Of a stretch of DNA of 48,491 bases, positions 41,734-48,491 are shown one piece after another; the first letter of the stretch is position 1, and each line of letters opens with the position of its first letter. Source of the stretch: an uncultured Veillonella sp. GTDB lineage: Bacteria; Bacillota; Negativicutes; Veillonellales; Veillonellaceae. Made by a program: the position numbers and the translations under genes. The stretch covers positions 1-48,491 of the forward strand of contig URPT01000001.1 in the NCBI GenBank assembly GCA_900549845.1. The letters run 5' to 3'. Under the pieces are notes generated by a model, which made no database searches, was not told the origin of the DNA, and worked only from the letters and a program-made list of their open reading frames with translations.

Positions 41734-42144
41734 TTAATCCTGGTTTGTAAGCATCGTTTTGGTAGAGTTGAATACCGCAAGGTATACGATAGTGCCACCG
41801 ATAAATAATGTAACTTGCATAGGTGCACTAAATTGATCGACACGCCATAATGCAAAGGCGTAGAAGAACATGGTTACTAGCATGATGAGAAATGCAATGA
41901 TAACGCGTACATTGGTGTTAACCGCTAAGGATGTAGTAATGCGAGATTTATTGAGTATTACGTAAATTAAGGACACGATGATATCTGCTGTAAAGATAGA
42001 GAATACATAATTGAGATCAAACTCTCCAAATAAAACTACAGCCAAGCCGATAAAGCTAAGTCCAAAGAATAGGCGTAATAACATGCCTATAGTATTCGAT
42101 TCATTGCGCTGTGCACGACGCTCTTTGCGATTTAAATTTGCCAT
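41734..42144 (-). CDS. Four-helix membrane protein of unknown function
   Basis: A 136-residue protein with a basic, hydrophilic N terminus (NLNRKERRAQRNES) and four hydrophobic segments at about residues 20-40, 48-65, 80-102 and 108-125. Positive-inside logic places the N terminus in the cytoplasm. No family recognised. It is transcribed convergently with the tonB operon and divergently from purB. GGGAGGC lies before the start on the minus strand. Function unknown. Confidence 0.72.
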   Translation of the reverse strand: MANLNRKERRAQRNESNTIGMLLRLFFGLSFIGLAVVLFGEFDLNYVFSIFTADIIVSLIYVILNKSRITTSLAVNTNVRVIIAFLIMLVTMFFYAFALWRVDQFSAPMQVTLFIGGTIVYLAVFNSTKTMLTNQD

Positions 42145-42488
42145 GAAAGCCTCCCCATAATGATATACAAGTTTATGTATATTTCAGATAATTCTAGTAT
42201 ATCATTTTATTAGCACGAATACATAGAGACGAGTTAATATAACTCAATTCTATTAATTGTTTATTTAGAAATGCGTCATAAGTAAAGTTATTATAAGTCA
42301 AGTTATCATAAGTCGAAACGTATCATAAGACTTCAATGAATGGCTGTCATTTTCAATAAATACGAACGATTAGTAAATTTAATATAATTATCATTCGGAA
42401 AATTTAGGTCCATTCATTGAATGGAGCTTTCACATATGGTACAATTATTTTATAAGAAATCTAGCTTTTATCATGCAAAGGAGACATC
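42145..42488. promoter_or_regulatory. purB leader region with alternative hairpins
   Basis: No gene in 344 bases. A hairpin TCCATTC-ATT-GAATGGA (42409-42425) overlaps a competing pairing, CAATGAATGG (42335-42344) with CCATTCATTG (42410-42419). Near-repeats of (T/A)TCATAAGTC-type sequence lie at about 42280-42335. This could be a regulatory leader for purB, but it does not match a purine riboswitch that I recognise. Confidence 0.35.
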
Positions 42489-43784
42489 ATGATACCACGT
42501 TATACACGAGAAGAAATGGGCCATATTTGGAGCGAACGCAACGAGTTCGACACAATGTTATTGGTAGAAACATTGGCATCCGAGGCACAAGCTGAGTTGG
42601 GCGTTATCCCTAAAGAAGCGGCTAAAGCCATTCGCGAAAAGGGCAATTTCGACGTTGAACGCATTCATGAAATCGAAAAGGAAACAAACCACGATATCAT
42701 TTCCTTCGTAACAGCAGTAGGCGAATACGTAGGTCCTGAAGCGGCTAAATATATCCACCTTGGCCTTACATCTACTGACGTTAAAGATACAGCGCTTGGT
42801 TACATGATGAAACAAGCTTGCGACATCTTGATTGAAGATTTGAAACGCTTGCACGAAGTATTGCGTCGTCGCGCAGCTGAGTTCAAATACACACCTATGA
42901 TTGGCCGTACACATGGTATTCACGGCGAACCAACTACATTTGGCTTGAAATTAGCATTGTGGATGGCTGAGGTAGAACGCGACATCGAACGCATGGAACA
43001 TGCTCGTAAAAGCGTTGCTGTTGGTAAATTGTCTGGCGCCGTTGGTACATATTCCAACATCGATCCATTCGTAGAACAATATGTATGCGAAAAATTAGGT
43101 CTTGAGCCTGTTAAAATCGCTACGCAAGTAGTACAACGTGACCGTCACGCTGAATTGTTGTCCACTATTGCTGTTGTAGGTGGCACATTAGATAAAATCG
43201 CTTTGGAAATCCGTCACTTGCAACGTACAGAGGTGCGCGAAGCAGAAGAATACTTCAGCCCTAAACAAAAGGGTTCCTCCGCAATGCCTCATAAACGTAA
43301 TCCTATTACATGTGAAAGAATTTGCGGTATGGCTCGCTTGCTTCGTGGCTACGCTCAATCTGCTTACGAAGACCAAGCTTTGTGGCATGAACGCGATATT
43401 TCCCACAGCTCTGTAGAACGTGTTATCTTGCCAGATGCAACAATTGCATTGAACTACATGCTTCACCTTACAATTCGCACTATCGATAAATTGTTGGTAT
43501 ATCCTGAAACAATGCTTAAAAACCTCAACCTTACAGGCGGCCTTGTATTCAGCCAAACAATTTTGACTCACCTTGTAGACAAAGGTGCAGTACGTGACGA
43601 AGCATACCGTTGGGTTCAAAAATACGCTATGGAACGCTGGCTTGAAGGCAAAGATTTCGCAACAGGTCTTAAATCTGATGAAAACATCAAGAAATACATG
43701 ACTGCTGAAGAAATCGATGCATGCTTCGATCCACATAAATTGTTAAAACATGTTGATACAATCATGGCTCGCTTTGGCCTATAA
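42489..43784 (+). CDS. purB: Adenylosuccinate lyase
   Basis: A 431-residue enzyme of the fumarase/aspartase superfamily that splits adenylosuccinate to AMP and SAICAR to AICAR, releasing fumarate. Landmarks: IPRYTREEMGHIWSERNEFD at the N terminus, T-S-T-D-V-K-D-T near residue 95, GRTHGIHGEPTTFGLKLALW, and the signature loop GSSAMPHKRNPITCERICGM near residue 265 with the catalytic serine. Length is typical. AAGGAGAC precedes the ATG. Codons are biased as in a strongly expressed gene. purA lies 2.3 kb downstream, with an exporter and a toxin-antitoxin pair between, so the AMP branch genes are near one another but not in one operon. Confidence 0.95.
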   Translation: MIPRYTREEMGHIWSERNEFDTMLLVETLASEAQAELGVIPKEAAKAIREKGNFDVERIHEIEKETNHDIISFVTAVGEYVGPEAAKYIHLGLTSTDVKDTALGYMMKQACDILIEDLKRLHEVLRRRAAEFKYTPMIGRTHGIHGEPTTFGLKLALWMAEVERDIERMEHARKSVAVGKLSGAVGTYSNIDPFVEQYVCEKLGLEPVKIATQVVQRDRHAELLSTIAVVGGTLDKIALEIRHLQRTEVREAEEYFSPKQKGSSAMPHKRNPITCERICGMARLLRGYAQSAYEDQALWHERDISHSSVERVILPDATIALNYMLHLTIRTIDKLLVYPETMLKNLNLTGGLVFSQTILTHLVDKGAVRDEAYRWVQKYAMERWLEGKDFATGLKSDENIKKYMTAEEIDACFDPHKLLKHVDTIMARFGL

Positions 43785-43821
43785 TTGTAGGGTACTTCCC
43801 ATATAACATATGAAAGACTAG

Positions 43822-43886
43822 GGTAGGTATAGACCAATCAGCCTATAGCACGTGCATTAGGTATTGGCTATATCTATCCTTTTTAT
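43822..43886 (+). terminator. Imperfect terminator after purB
   Basis: A GGTAGGTATAGACCAAT arm (from 43822) pairs imperfectly with ATTGGCTATATCTATCC (43863-43879), followed by TTTTTATTTTG. Position and T-run fit a terminator. Confidence 0.6.
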
Positions 43887-43994
43887 TTTGAAAGCAACCT
43901 GTTATTTCCACTATTTTACGGACAATTACGAGCTAGTTTCCTAGTAAGCATCTCTGTATCTTAGGGGAAATTAGCTATTGTATTAGGAGGTTAT

Positions 43995-45143
43995 ATGAAT
44001 CGTATCATACGAAAGTACGGACCGCCTATTTTTCATTGTATTAATGACTTCGGACAAGGTTCACTAGCGGCGCTCATACCGTTCTTTATCGCTAATTTTG
44101 GCCTTAATTACTATCAATCGGCGTCCATTATTTTCTGTAACACCGTAGTGGCTTCCGTTGCTCAACCTATCTTGGGCTATGTGGCGGATCGGTGGCGCGT
44201 GCCGTGGTTCATTCCTGTAGGGTTTACCGTAACATTAGTCTCTATCAGCGCCATTGCACTGGCGTCGAGCTATGAGATGATATTAGCTCTATCGCTCATT
44301 GCAGGGATTGGGGCGGCACTATTCCATCCTGAGGCGGCTCTTCTCGTGAACCGCACGCAATCCAATGAACTTGGTAATGCCATGGGACGATTTGCGGTAG
44401 GTGGCAGTGCTGGTTTTGCACTGGGCCCACTCCTTGCTGGTGGTGTGTACGTCTTTGGCGGTCAATTCCTTTGGTTGTTCACGGCAATTGCATTGATTGG
44501 CGTGTTGCTGTATGTGTATGCCTTTACTGGTTCTACAGATACCGATGCTGTTGGTGAAAGTAAAAGCTCAGCCAAATCTACTAATAGTGGTACCAACGAC
44601 TGGGTAAGCTTCGGCAAGTTATTCTTTGTAATAGCTTCTCGATCCATACTATTCTCTGTACTATCCATCTTCATTCCTATTCTGTACATTACAGTTATCA
44701 ACGGAGAAGCCAGTGCATCAAGTTTAGCTTTAACAATGTACTTTGCAATGGGCGCTGTTCTTACCTATATGGGCGGGGCTTTATCCGATAAATTAGGTTT
44801 CCTTAAAACAGTTCGCTTAGGGTATCTTATCTTCTTGCCATCTGTCTTAGTCTTTATCTTTGTACCTAACATCTGGGGCTTTTTCGGCGCCATGATCCCA
44901 ATGGCCTTTGGCGTATTCTCACAATACGGGCCAATTACGGTATTAGGTCAAAAATACCTAGCTAAAAATGCAGGCTTTGCGTCTGGTATTACACTAGGCC
45001 TTGGCATTACCTTAGGTGGCCTTGTAGCACCATATGTGGGCCATATAGCCGATATCTATGACGTACAAACTGCATTGATGACACTGATCCCTGTCGGTTT
45101 AATGGGGCTCTTAATGAGCTTCTGGTTAAAAGAGCCTAAATAG
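43995..45143 (+). CDS. MFS exporter of the Fsr (fosmidomycin resistance-like) group
   Basis: A 382-residue, 12-helix transporter. The N terminus, HCINDFGQGSLAALIPFFIANFGL (in parts HCINDFGQGS and LAALIPFFIA), matches the H-x(3)-D-x(2)-QG-x(3)-LP-x-L-P motif of Fsr-type exporters, followed by QPILGYVADRW and AALFHPEAALLVN near residue 115. The halves are joined by a Ser/Thr/Asp-rich loop near 185-200. Family members export fosmidomycin or other small drugs; the native substrate is unknown. GGAGG precedes the ATG. Ends in a hairpin terminator whose palindromic core recurs at 29601. Confidence 0.85.
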   Translation: MNRIIRKYGPPIFHCINDFGQGSLAALIPFFIANFGLNYYQSASIIFCNTVVASVAQPILGYVADRWRVPWFIPVGFTVTLVSISAIALASSYEMILALSLIAGIGAALFHPEAALLVNRTQSNELGNAMGRFAVGGSAGFALGPLLAGGVYVFGGQFLWLFTAIALIGVLLYVYAFTGSTDTDAVGESKSSAKSTNSGTNDWVSFGKLFFVIASRSILFSVLSIFIPILYITVINGEASASSLALTMYFAMGAVLTYMGGALSDKLGFLKTVRLGYLIFLPSVLVFIFVPNIWGFFGAMIPMAFGVFSQYGPITVLGQKYLAKNAGFASGITLGLGITLGGLVAPYVGHIADIYDVQTALMTLIPVGLMGLLMSFWLKEPK

Positions 45144-45227
45144 CACTTGATTGACAGGCAGAAATTTATAATATAGTTGTATTGAATAACTAAAATAGAA
45201 TATTTTGACTAGTTAAAATGTCAATAT

Positions 45228-45265
45228 ATGGGAGGTGACCATTGGTCACCTCCCATTTGTTTACT
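45228..45265 (+). terminator. Terminator after the MFS exporter
   Basis: ATGGGAGGTGACCA and TGGTCACCTCCCAT form 14-base perfect arms around one T (45228-45256), followed by TTGTTTACTTT. Confidence 0.75.
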
Positions 45266-45326
45266 TTAAGGGTCTAGATATTTATATTGGATATAGTATG
45301 ACTTTAAATTTCTATATTTCTGTATC

Positions 45327-45382
45327 TTTACTGAATATATGTTTTAACATATAATTTATGTAAAGATTTCTTCTAGTACTAG
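45327..45382 (+). promoter_or_regulatory. Promoter and palindrome of the RelE/HTH module
   Basis: TTTACT (45327-45332) and TATAAT (45350-45355), spacer exactly 17 bases. A perfect palindrome CTAGTACTAG (45373-45382) lies between promoter and ribosome site and is a possible operator for the helix-turn-helix antitoxin. Confidence 0.6.
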
Positions 45383-45392
45383 GAGGAACTAA

Positions 45393-45743
45393 ATGGATGC
45401 CTTTTCTGTTGTTTTTTATGAAACTCTAAGTGGTGAAAAGCCTGCAAAAGTATTTTTAAATGAACTTTCAGATAAACAAAGGGCTAAAACAATTCGAGAT
45501 TTAAAAATACTTGAATTATGTGGCAATCGTTTACGAGAACCACAGTCTAAATATTTAGAAGAGGGTATTTATGAGTTGCGAACGAAGCAAGGTTCAAATA
45601 TTTCTAGAATATTGTATTTCTTTTTTGTGGGAAAGCGAATTGTTTTAACAAATGGTTTTGTAAAGAAATCGATGACAACACCTAAGAGTGCTATAGAATT
45701 AGCTGTTAAATATAAGAATGATTATATTGAGAGGTATACATAA
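45393..45743 (+). CDS. RelE/ParE-type toxin (Gp49-like/HigB2 group)
   Basis: A 116-residue toxin of the RelE/ParE superfamily, phage-Gp49-like group. Features: FYETLSGEKPAKVFLNELSD, RAKTIRDLKILELCGNRLRE, then the core YLEEGIYELRTKQGSNISRI LYFFFVGKRIVLTNGFVKKS (in two parts). The expected activity is ribosome-dependent mRNA cleavage. The antitoxin gene begins one base after its stop. AGGAGGAAC precedes the ATG. Differs from the HigB at 9164 in subgroup, so the two modules are not recent duplicates. Confidence 0.86.
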   Translation: MDAFSVVFYETLSGEKPAKVFLNELSDKQRAKTIRDLKILELCGNRLREPQSKYLEEGIYELRTKQGSNISRILYFFFVGKRIVLTNGFVKKSMTTPKSAIELAVKYKNDYIERYT

Positions 45744-45744
45744 T

Positions 45745-46017
45745 ATGGAAACGTTAGATCAATATTTAGAGAAACAATTGAAAAATCCGAAGTTTAAAAA
45801 AGAGTGGGATGCATTAGATGATGAGTATCAAATTATTCAGAATATAGTTGAAGCACGATTGGCAGCTCATATGACGCAAATGCAGTTATCCGAATTAACA
45901 GGTATTACTCAGTCTGATATTAGTAAGATTGAAAATGGCAATGGTAATCCATCTTTGAAGACTTTACAGAAAATAGCTCACGCTTTTGGGAAGAAACTAA
46001 AGATTGAATTTGTATAA
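45745..46017 (+). CDS. XRE helix-turn-helix antitoxin
   Basis: A 90-residue antitoxin with a central helix-turn-helix, about residues 35-85: VEARLAAHMTQMQLSELTGI, then TQSDISKIENGNGNPSLKTL and QKIAHAFGKKLKIEFV. This is the usual partner of Gp49-like toxins. The ATG at 45745 is chosen since it follows the toxin stop by one base; an in-frame upstream start at 45718 would overlap the toxin gene. GAGAGGTAT inside the toxin end serves as ribosome site. Presumed autorepressor of the 45327 promoter. Confidence 0.86.
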   Translation: METLDQYLEKQLKNPKFKKEWDALDDEYQIIQNIVEARLAAHMTQMQLSELTGITQSDISKIENGNGNPSLKTLQKIAHAFGKKLKIEFV

Positions 46018-46091
46018 ATACTTTCACAGAGTCCGAACATTGTTGTATAATGATATTGAATTATTTAGACTTTCATATGGAGGATATAGAT

Positions 46092-47375
46092 ATGGCAACT
46101 AGTATGGTTATCGGCACTCAATGGGGTGACGAGGGTAAAGGTAAAATCGTTGACTGGATCGCAGAACGTGCAGACGTTGTAGTGCGCAGTCAAGGTGGTA
46201 ATAATGCAGGTCATACTGTTGTAGTAGATGACAAAGCATTTGCTCTTCGCCTTTTACCAAGCGGCATTTTGTACGATAACAAACAAAATATCGTGGGTAC
46301 TGGTGTTGTAATCGACCCTAAAGTATTGTTACAAGAAATCGAAGGCCTTGAAAAACAAGGTAAATCTGCAAAATCCCTTCATATTTCTGACCGTGCGCAT
46401 GTTATCATGCCATATCATATCGCTTTAGATAATGCAGAGGAAGCATCCAAAGGTGATGCTAAAATCGGTACTACTAAAAACGGGATCGGTCCTTGCTACG
46501 CTGATAAAATTAACCGTATCGGCATCCGTATCTGCGACTTGTATGACCTTGAAACATTCAAACAAAAATTAGCATACAATGTAGAATTCAAAAATAAAAT
46601 GCTTACTAAAGTTTATGATGCTGAACCAGTTAACTATGATGAAATTTTAGCGGATTACATCAAATATGCTGAAGCATTGAAACCATATGTAACAGATACT
46701 AACATCGCTGTTCTTAAAGCAGTTAAAGAGGACAAAAAGGTATTGTTCGAAGGCGCTCAAGCTACTATGCTTGACCTTGACCATGGTACATATCCATTCG
46801 TAACATCCTCTCATCCAATTGCTGGTGGTGCTTCTACAGGCGCTGGTATTGGTCCAAACTACTTGAAAAATATCTTCGGTGTTGTAAAAGCGTACGCAAC
46901 ACGCGTTGGTGCAGGCCCATTCCCTACAGAGCTTCTTGATGAAACTGGCGACAACCTTCGTGAACTTGGTCATGAGTTCGGTACTGTAACTGGTCGTCCT
47001 CGTCGTTGCGGTTGGTTAGACCTTATGGTTGTAAAATATGCTGCAGGTCTTAACAGCTTAGATTACCTCGCTATTACACGCTTGGATATTCTTGATTCCT
47101 TCAAAGAATTGAAAATCTGCGTAGGTTACAAATTGAATGGTAAAGATGTAGAAGGCTTCCCAGCTAACTTGAAAGATCTTGAAGCATGCGAAGCAGTGTA
47201 CGAAACATTGCCAGGTTGGGAAACAGATATCTCTGGTATCCGCAAATACGAAGATCTTCCTGAAAATGCTCGCAAATATGTAGAACGCATTGCAGAAGTA
47301 ACAGGTGTACCTTTGGGTATCGTATCCGTAGGTCCTAACCGTAACCAAACAATTGATTTAGTAAACGTATTCTAA
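46092..47375 (+). CDS. purA: Adenylosuccinate synthetase
   Basis: A 427-residue GTP-dependent enzyme making adenylosuccinate from IMP and aspartate, the step before PurB. Motifs: MVIGTQWGDEGKGKIVDWIA with the P-loop-like GDEGKGK, GGNNAGHTVVV, GTTKNGIGPCYADKINRIG, FEGAQATMLDLDHGTYPFVT, TRVGAGPFPTEL and VTGRPRRCGWLDLM. Length typical. The ATG at 46092 is used because GGAGG lies just upstream; earlier in-frame ATGs (46077 and before) would place the ribosome site inside the coding region. Codon bias is that of a strongly expressed gene. Followed by hairpins at 47417 and 47484. Confidence 0.95.
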   Translation: MATSMVIGTQWGDEGKGKIVDWIAERADVVVRSQGGNNAGHTVVVDDKAFALRLLPSGILYDNKQNIVGTGVVIDPKVLLQEIEGLEKQGKSAKSLHISDRAHVIMPYHIALDNAEEASKGDAKIGTTKNGIGPCYADKINRIGIRICDLYDLETFKQKLAYNVEFKNKMLTKVYDAEPVNYDEILADYIKYAEALKPYVTDTNIAVLKAVKEDKKVLFEGAQATMLDLDHGTYPFVTSSHPIAGGASTGAGIGPNYLKNIFGVVKAYATRVGAGPFPTELLDETGDNLRELGHEFGTVTGRPRRCGWLDLMVVKYAAGLNSLDYLAITRLDILDSFKELKICVGYKLNGKDVEGFPANLKDLEACEAVYETLPGWETDISGIRKYEDLPENARKYVERIAEVTGVPLGIVSVGPNRNQTIDLVNVF

Positions 47376-47416
47376 GCTATATCAATTTGATATAATAGGA
47401 TTGCTCTAGAGTAGAC

Positions 47417-47449
47417 TAGAATTTATCATTATAAATTCTATGGTTTTTC
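47417..47449 (+). terminator. Terminator after purA
   Basis: TAGAATTTAT (47417-47426) pairs perfectly with ATAAATTCTA (47431-47440), then TGGTTTTTC. Confidence 0.65.
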
Positions 47450-47483
47450 TACTATGCAATCGATTTATAGAATTATACAGATA

Positions 47484-47508
47484 AGGCCCCTCCATGAGGG
47501 GTCTTTTG
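47484..47508 (+). terminator. Second terminator downstream of purA
   Basis: A compact GC-rich hairpin, GGCCCCTC (47485-47492) with GAGGGGTC (47496-47503) and a CAT loop, followed by TTTTG. Bases from here to 47850 are AT-rich with no gene I can support. Confidence 0.7.
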
Positions 47509-47856
47509 TATTGAAAGTTATGAGAACACTAAATCGGTATAGTTTATATCTAATCCTTTCGGTTGCTAATGTAGTGCGGTATATCGAAGTATGCTATATG
47601 GTTATTAGAAAAATGCTATATCGAAAATTCTATAGAAAATAATTGTATAAAACCATTATATATACATTTTTATGTATAACTAAATAAATCTATGAGATGA
47701 AAATTTATTTAAAATATTCATAGCGAATAGCCTATAGTGTGCTGAAATTAGTTTATAATGTGGTAAAATTTACTCATATATAATTATTTGGTATTCATAA
47801 TAAATTATTAAGATACAAATATAAAGAAAAAAATAGATTTACATTAAGAAATAGTA

Positions 47857-47895
47857 TATAATAGTATCAATAAGTAGATTGACATTTTTTGATAC
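47857..47895 (+). promoter_or_regulatory. Promoter-like box and inverted repeat before the arsR-type gene
   Basis: TATAAT at 47857-47862 with only a weak -35. Downstream, GTATCAA (47864-47870) and TTGATAC (47889-47895) form an interrupted inverted repeat, a plausible operator for the ArsR-family product. Confidence 0.5.
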
Positions 47896-47915
47896 GGATT
47901 TGAGGAGTTAAAGAT

Positions 47916-48260
47916 ATGGTTGAAGTTTCTTATGAACGTTTAGCGACGATTTTTAAGGCATTAAGCGATGAAACAAGATTACACATCATCGACATGTTGT
48001 CTTGCAATGAATTATGTGCAGCTGATATTTTAGCTAGCTTCAATTTATCCCAATCTACGTTGAGCTACCATATGAAAATCTTAATTGATGCAGGTGTAGT
48101 TAACTCTCAACGTAATGGCTTATGGACACGTTACTCCATTAACGAAGCTACATTTGGCGACATTCTAGAAATCATCCCTCAATTATATAAATCTAAGGAT
48201 GAGTGCATTTGTGCGCAAATTAAATACTGCCGTATTTCTGAGCACGAAAAAGAAGCGTAA
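47916..48260 (+). CDS. ArsR-family metalloregulator
   Basis: A 114-residue winged-helix repressor. IFKALSDETRLHIIDMLSCN, E-L-C-A-A-D-I-L, FNLSQSTLSYHMKILIDAGV (recognition helix) and NGLWTRYSIN (wing) match the ArsR family. ArsR of the classic type uses C-V-C in E-L-C-V-C-D; here only the first cysteine is kept (residues C-A-A), with extra C-terminal cysteines (ECICAQIKYC) that could give a different metal site. So arsenic sensing by the classical site is doubtful. The dinB gene follows 2 bases after its stop, so both may be in one unit. Confidence 0.83.
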   Translation: MVEVSYERLATIFKALSDETRLHIIDMLSCNELCAADILASFNLSQSTLSYHMKILIDAGVVNSQRNGLWTRYSINEATFGDILEIIPQLYKSKDECICAQIKYCRISEHEKEA

Positions 48261-48262
48261 CA

Positions 48263-48491
48263 ATGAGACGTTGGATTATGCATGTTGATATGGATGCATT
48301 CTTCGCGTCCATCGAACAACTGGATCATCCAGAATATAAAGGCCACCCCGTTATCGTGGGTGGTCTTTCTTCACGTGGTGTTGTTGCTACCTGCTCCTAT
48401 GAGGCTCGTAAATTCGGTGTTCATTCTGCCATGCCTATTTCAAGGGCTAAGAAATTATGTCCTGATGGTATCTATGTGTATCCGCGCATGG
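48263..48491 (+). CDS. dinB: DNA polymerase IV, N-terminal part (cut by window end)
   Basis: The first 76 residues of a Y-family translesion polymerase. RRWIMHVDMDAFFASIEQLD carries the first catalytic aspartates and the steric-gate phenylalanine; HPVIVGGLSSRGVVATCSYEARKFGVHSAMP (in parts PVIVGG and SYEARKFGV) is the family signature. The rest lies beyond the window. It starts 2 bases after the arsR-type stop, which suggests shared transcription, an unusual pairing of a metal-type repressor with a repair polymerase. Confidence 0.92.
   Translation, partial: MRRWIMHVDMDAFFASIEQLDHPEYKGHPVIVGGLSSRGVVATCSYEARKFGVHSAMPISRAKKLCPDGIYVYPRM

Noticed and set aside
43188..43736. Minus-strand ORF opposite purB, 182 codons
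   Set aside because: Shadow of a strongly codon-biased gene; composition rich in Cys and Phe, no homology recognised.
47454..47642. 62-codon plus-strand ORF after purA
   Set aside because: Runs through a terminator hairpin, no ribosome site, no recognisable family.

Overview
The window looks like a chromosomal segment of a Veillonella-like bacterium (Negativicutes: a diderm, lactate-using, propionate-forming relative of the Firmicutes). This is inferred from gene content, not from a database search. Pointers are a cobalamin-riboswitch-controlled methylmalonyl-CoA mutase operon (mutA-mutB-meaB), a large FAD/Fe-S D-lactate-dehydrogenase-like enzyme, an ExbB-ExbD-TonB set that implies an outer membrane, several lipoproteins, low GC, and Firmicute-style GGAGG ribosome binding sites. 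No rRNA, tRNA, CRISPR array, prophage or insertion sequence was seen.

Layout. 0.1-6.2 kb: three paralogous secreted proteins of unknown function mixed with two near-identical flavin-reductase-like genes whose promoters are also duplicated. 6.6-8.8 kb: a small membrane protein, DNA-3-methyladenine glycosylase I, a candidate small RNA and a DUF554 protein. 9.1-11.6 kb: a HigBA toxin-antitoxin pair, an ArsC/Spx-like protein, a duplicated repeat element with a perfect 20-bp inverted repeat, and a membrane protein resembling a P1B ATPase stripped of its catalytic domains. 11.6-17.8 kb: glpT, a nitroreductase, an OhrR-like regulator without cysteine, a small secreted protein, a carboxymuconolactone-decarboxylase-like protein, a site-2-protease-like protein lacking its catalytic residues, and a BFD-type ferredoxin-like protein. 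18-24.4 kb: a NagZ-like lipoprotein, an AbiF-type HEPN gene with a small RNA gene just upstream, a FucO-like alcohol dehydrogenase, a CLC channel and a TauE/SafE exporter. 24.9-31.7 kb: the FAD/Fe-S dehydrogenase, a TPR lipoprotein, a small membrane protein, HicAB, a DUF3829-like lipoprotein and RarD. 32-38 kb: the B12 riboswitch and the mut operon. 38.3-42.1 kb: a second DUF3829-like lipoprotein, a small membrane protein and exbB-exbD-tonB. 42.5-48.5 kb: purB, an Fsr-like MFS exporter, a RelE/HTH toxin-antitoxin pair, purA, an ArsR regulator and the start of dinB.

How it fits together. Lactate oxidation (24.9 kb) and the methylmalonyl-CoA mutase step (32-38 kb) belong to the lactate-to-propionate route. 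purB and purA together provide AMP synthesis from IMP. Genes are mostly short operons closed by strong intrinsic terminators. Four toxin-antitoxin-like modules are scattered between housekeeping genes.

Best leads: the AbiF gene with its own ~70-nt RNA gene (19.2-20.3 kb); three degenerate family members (P1B-like without catalytic domains, site-2 protease without HExxH, OhrR without cysteine); a candidate small RNA with several UCUCUC tracts complementary to Shine-Dalgarno sequences (7.8-7.9 kb); and the inverted-repeat element at 10.2-10.5 kb.
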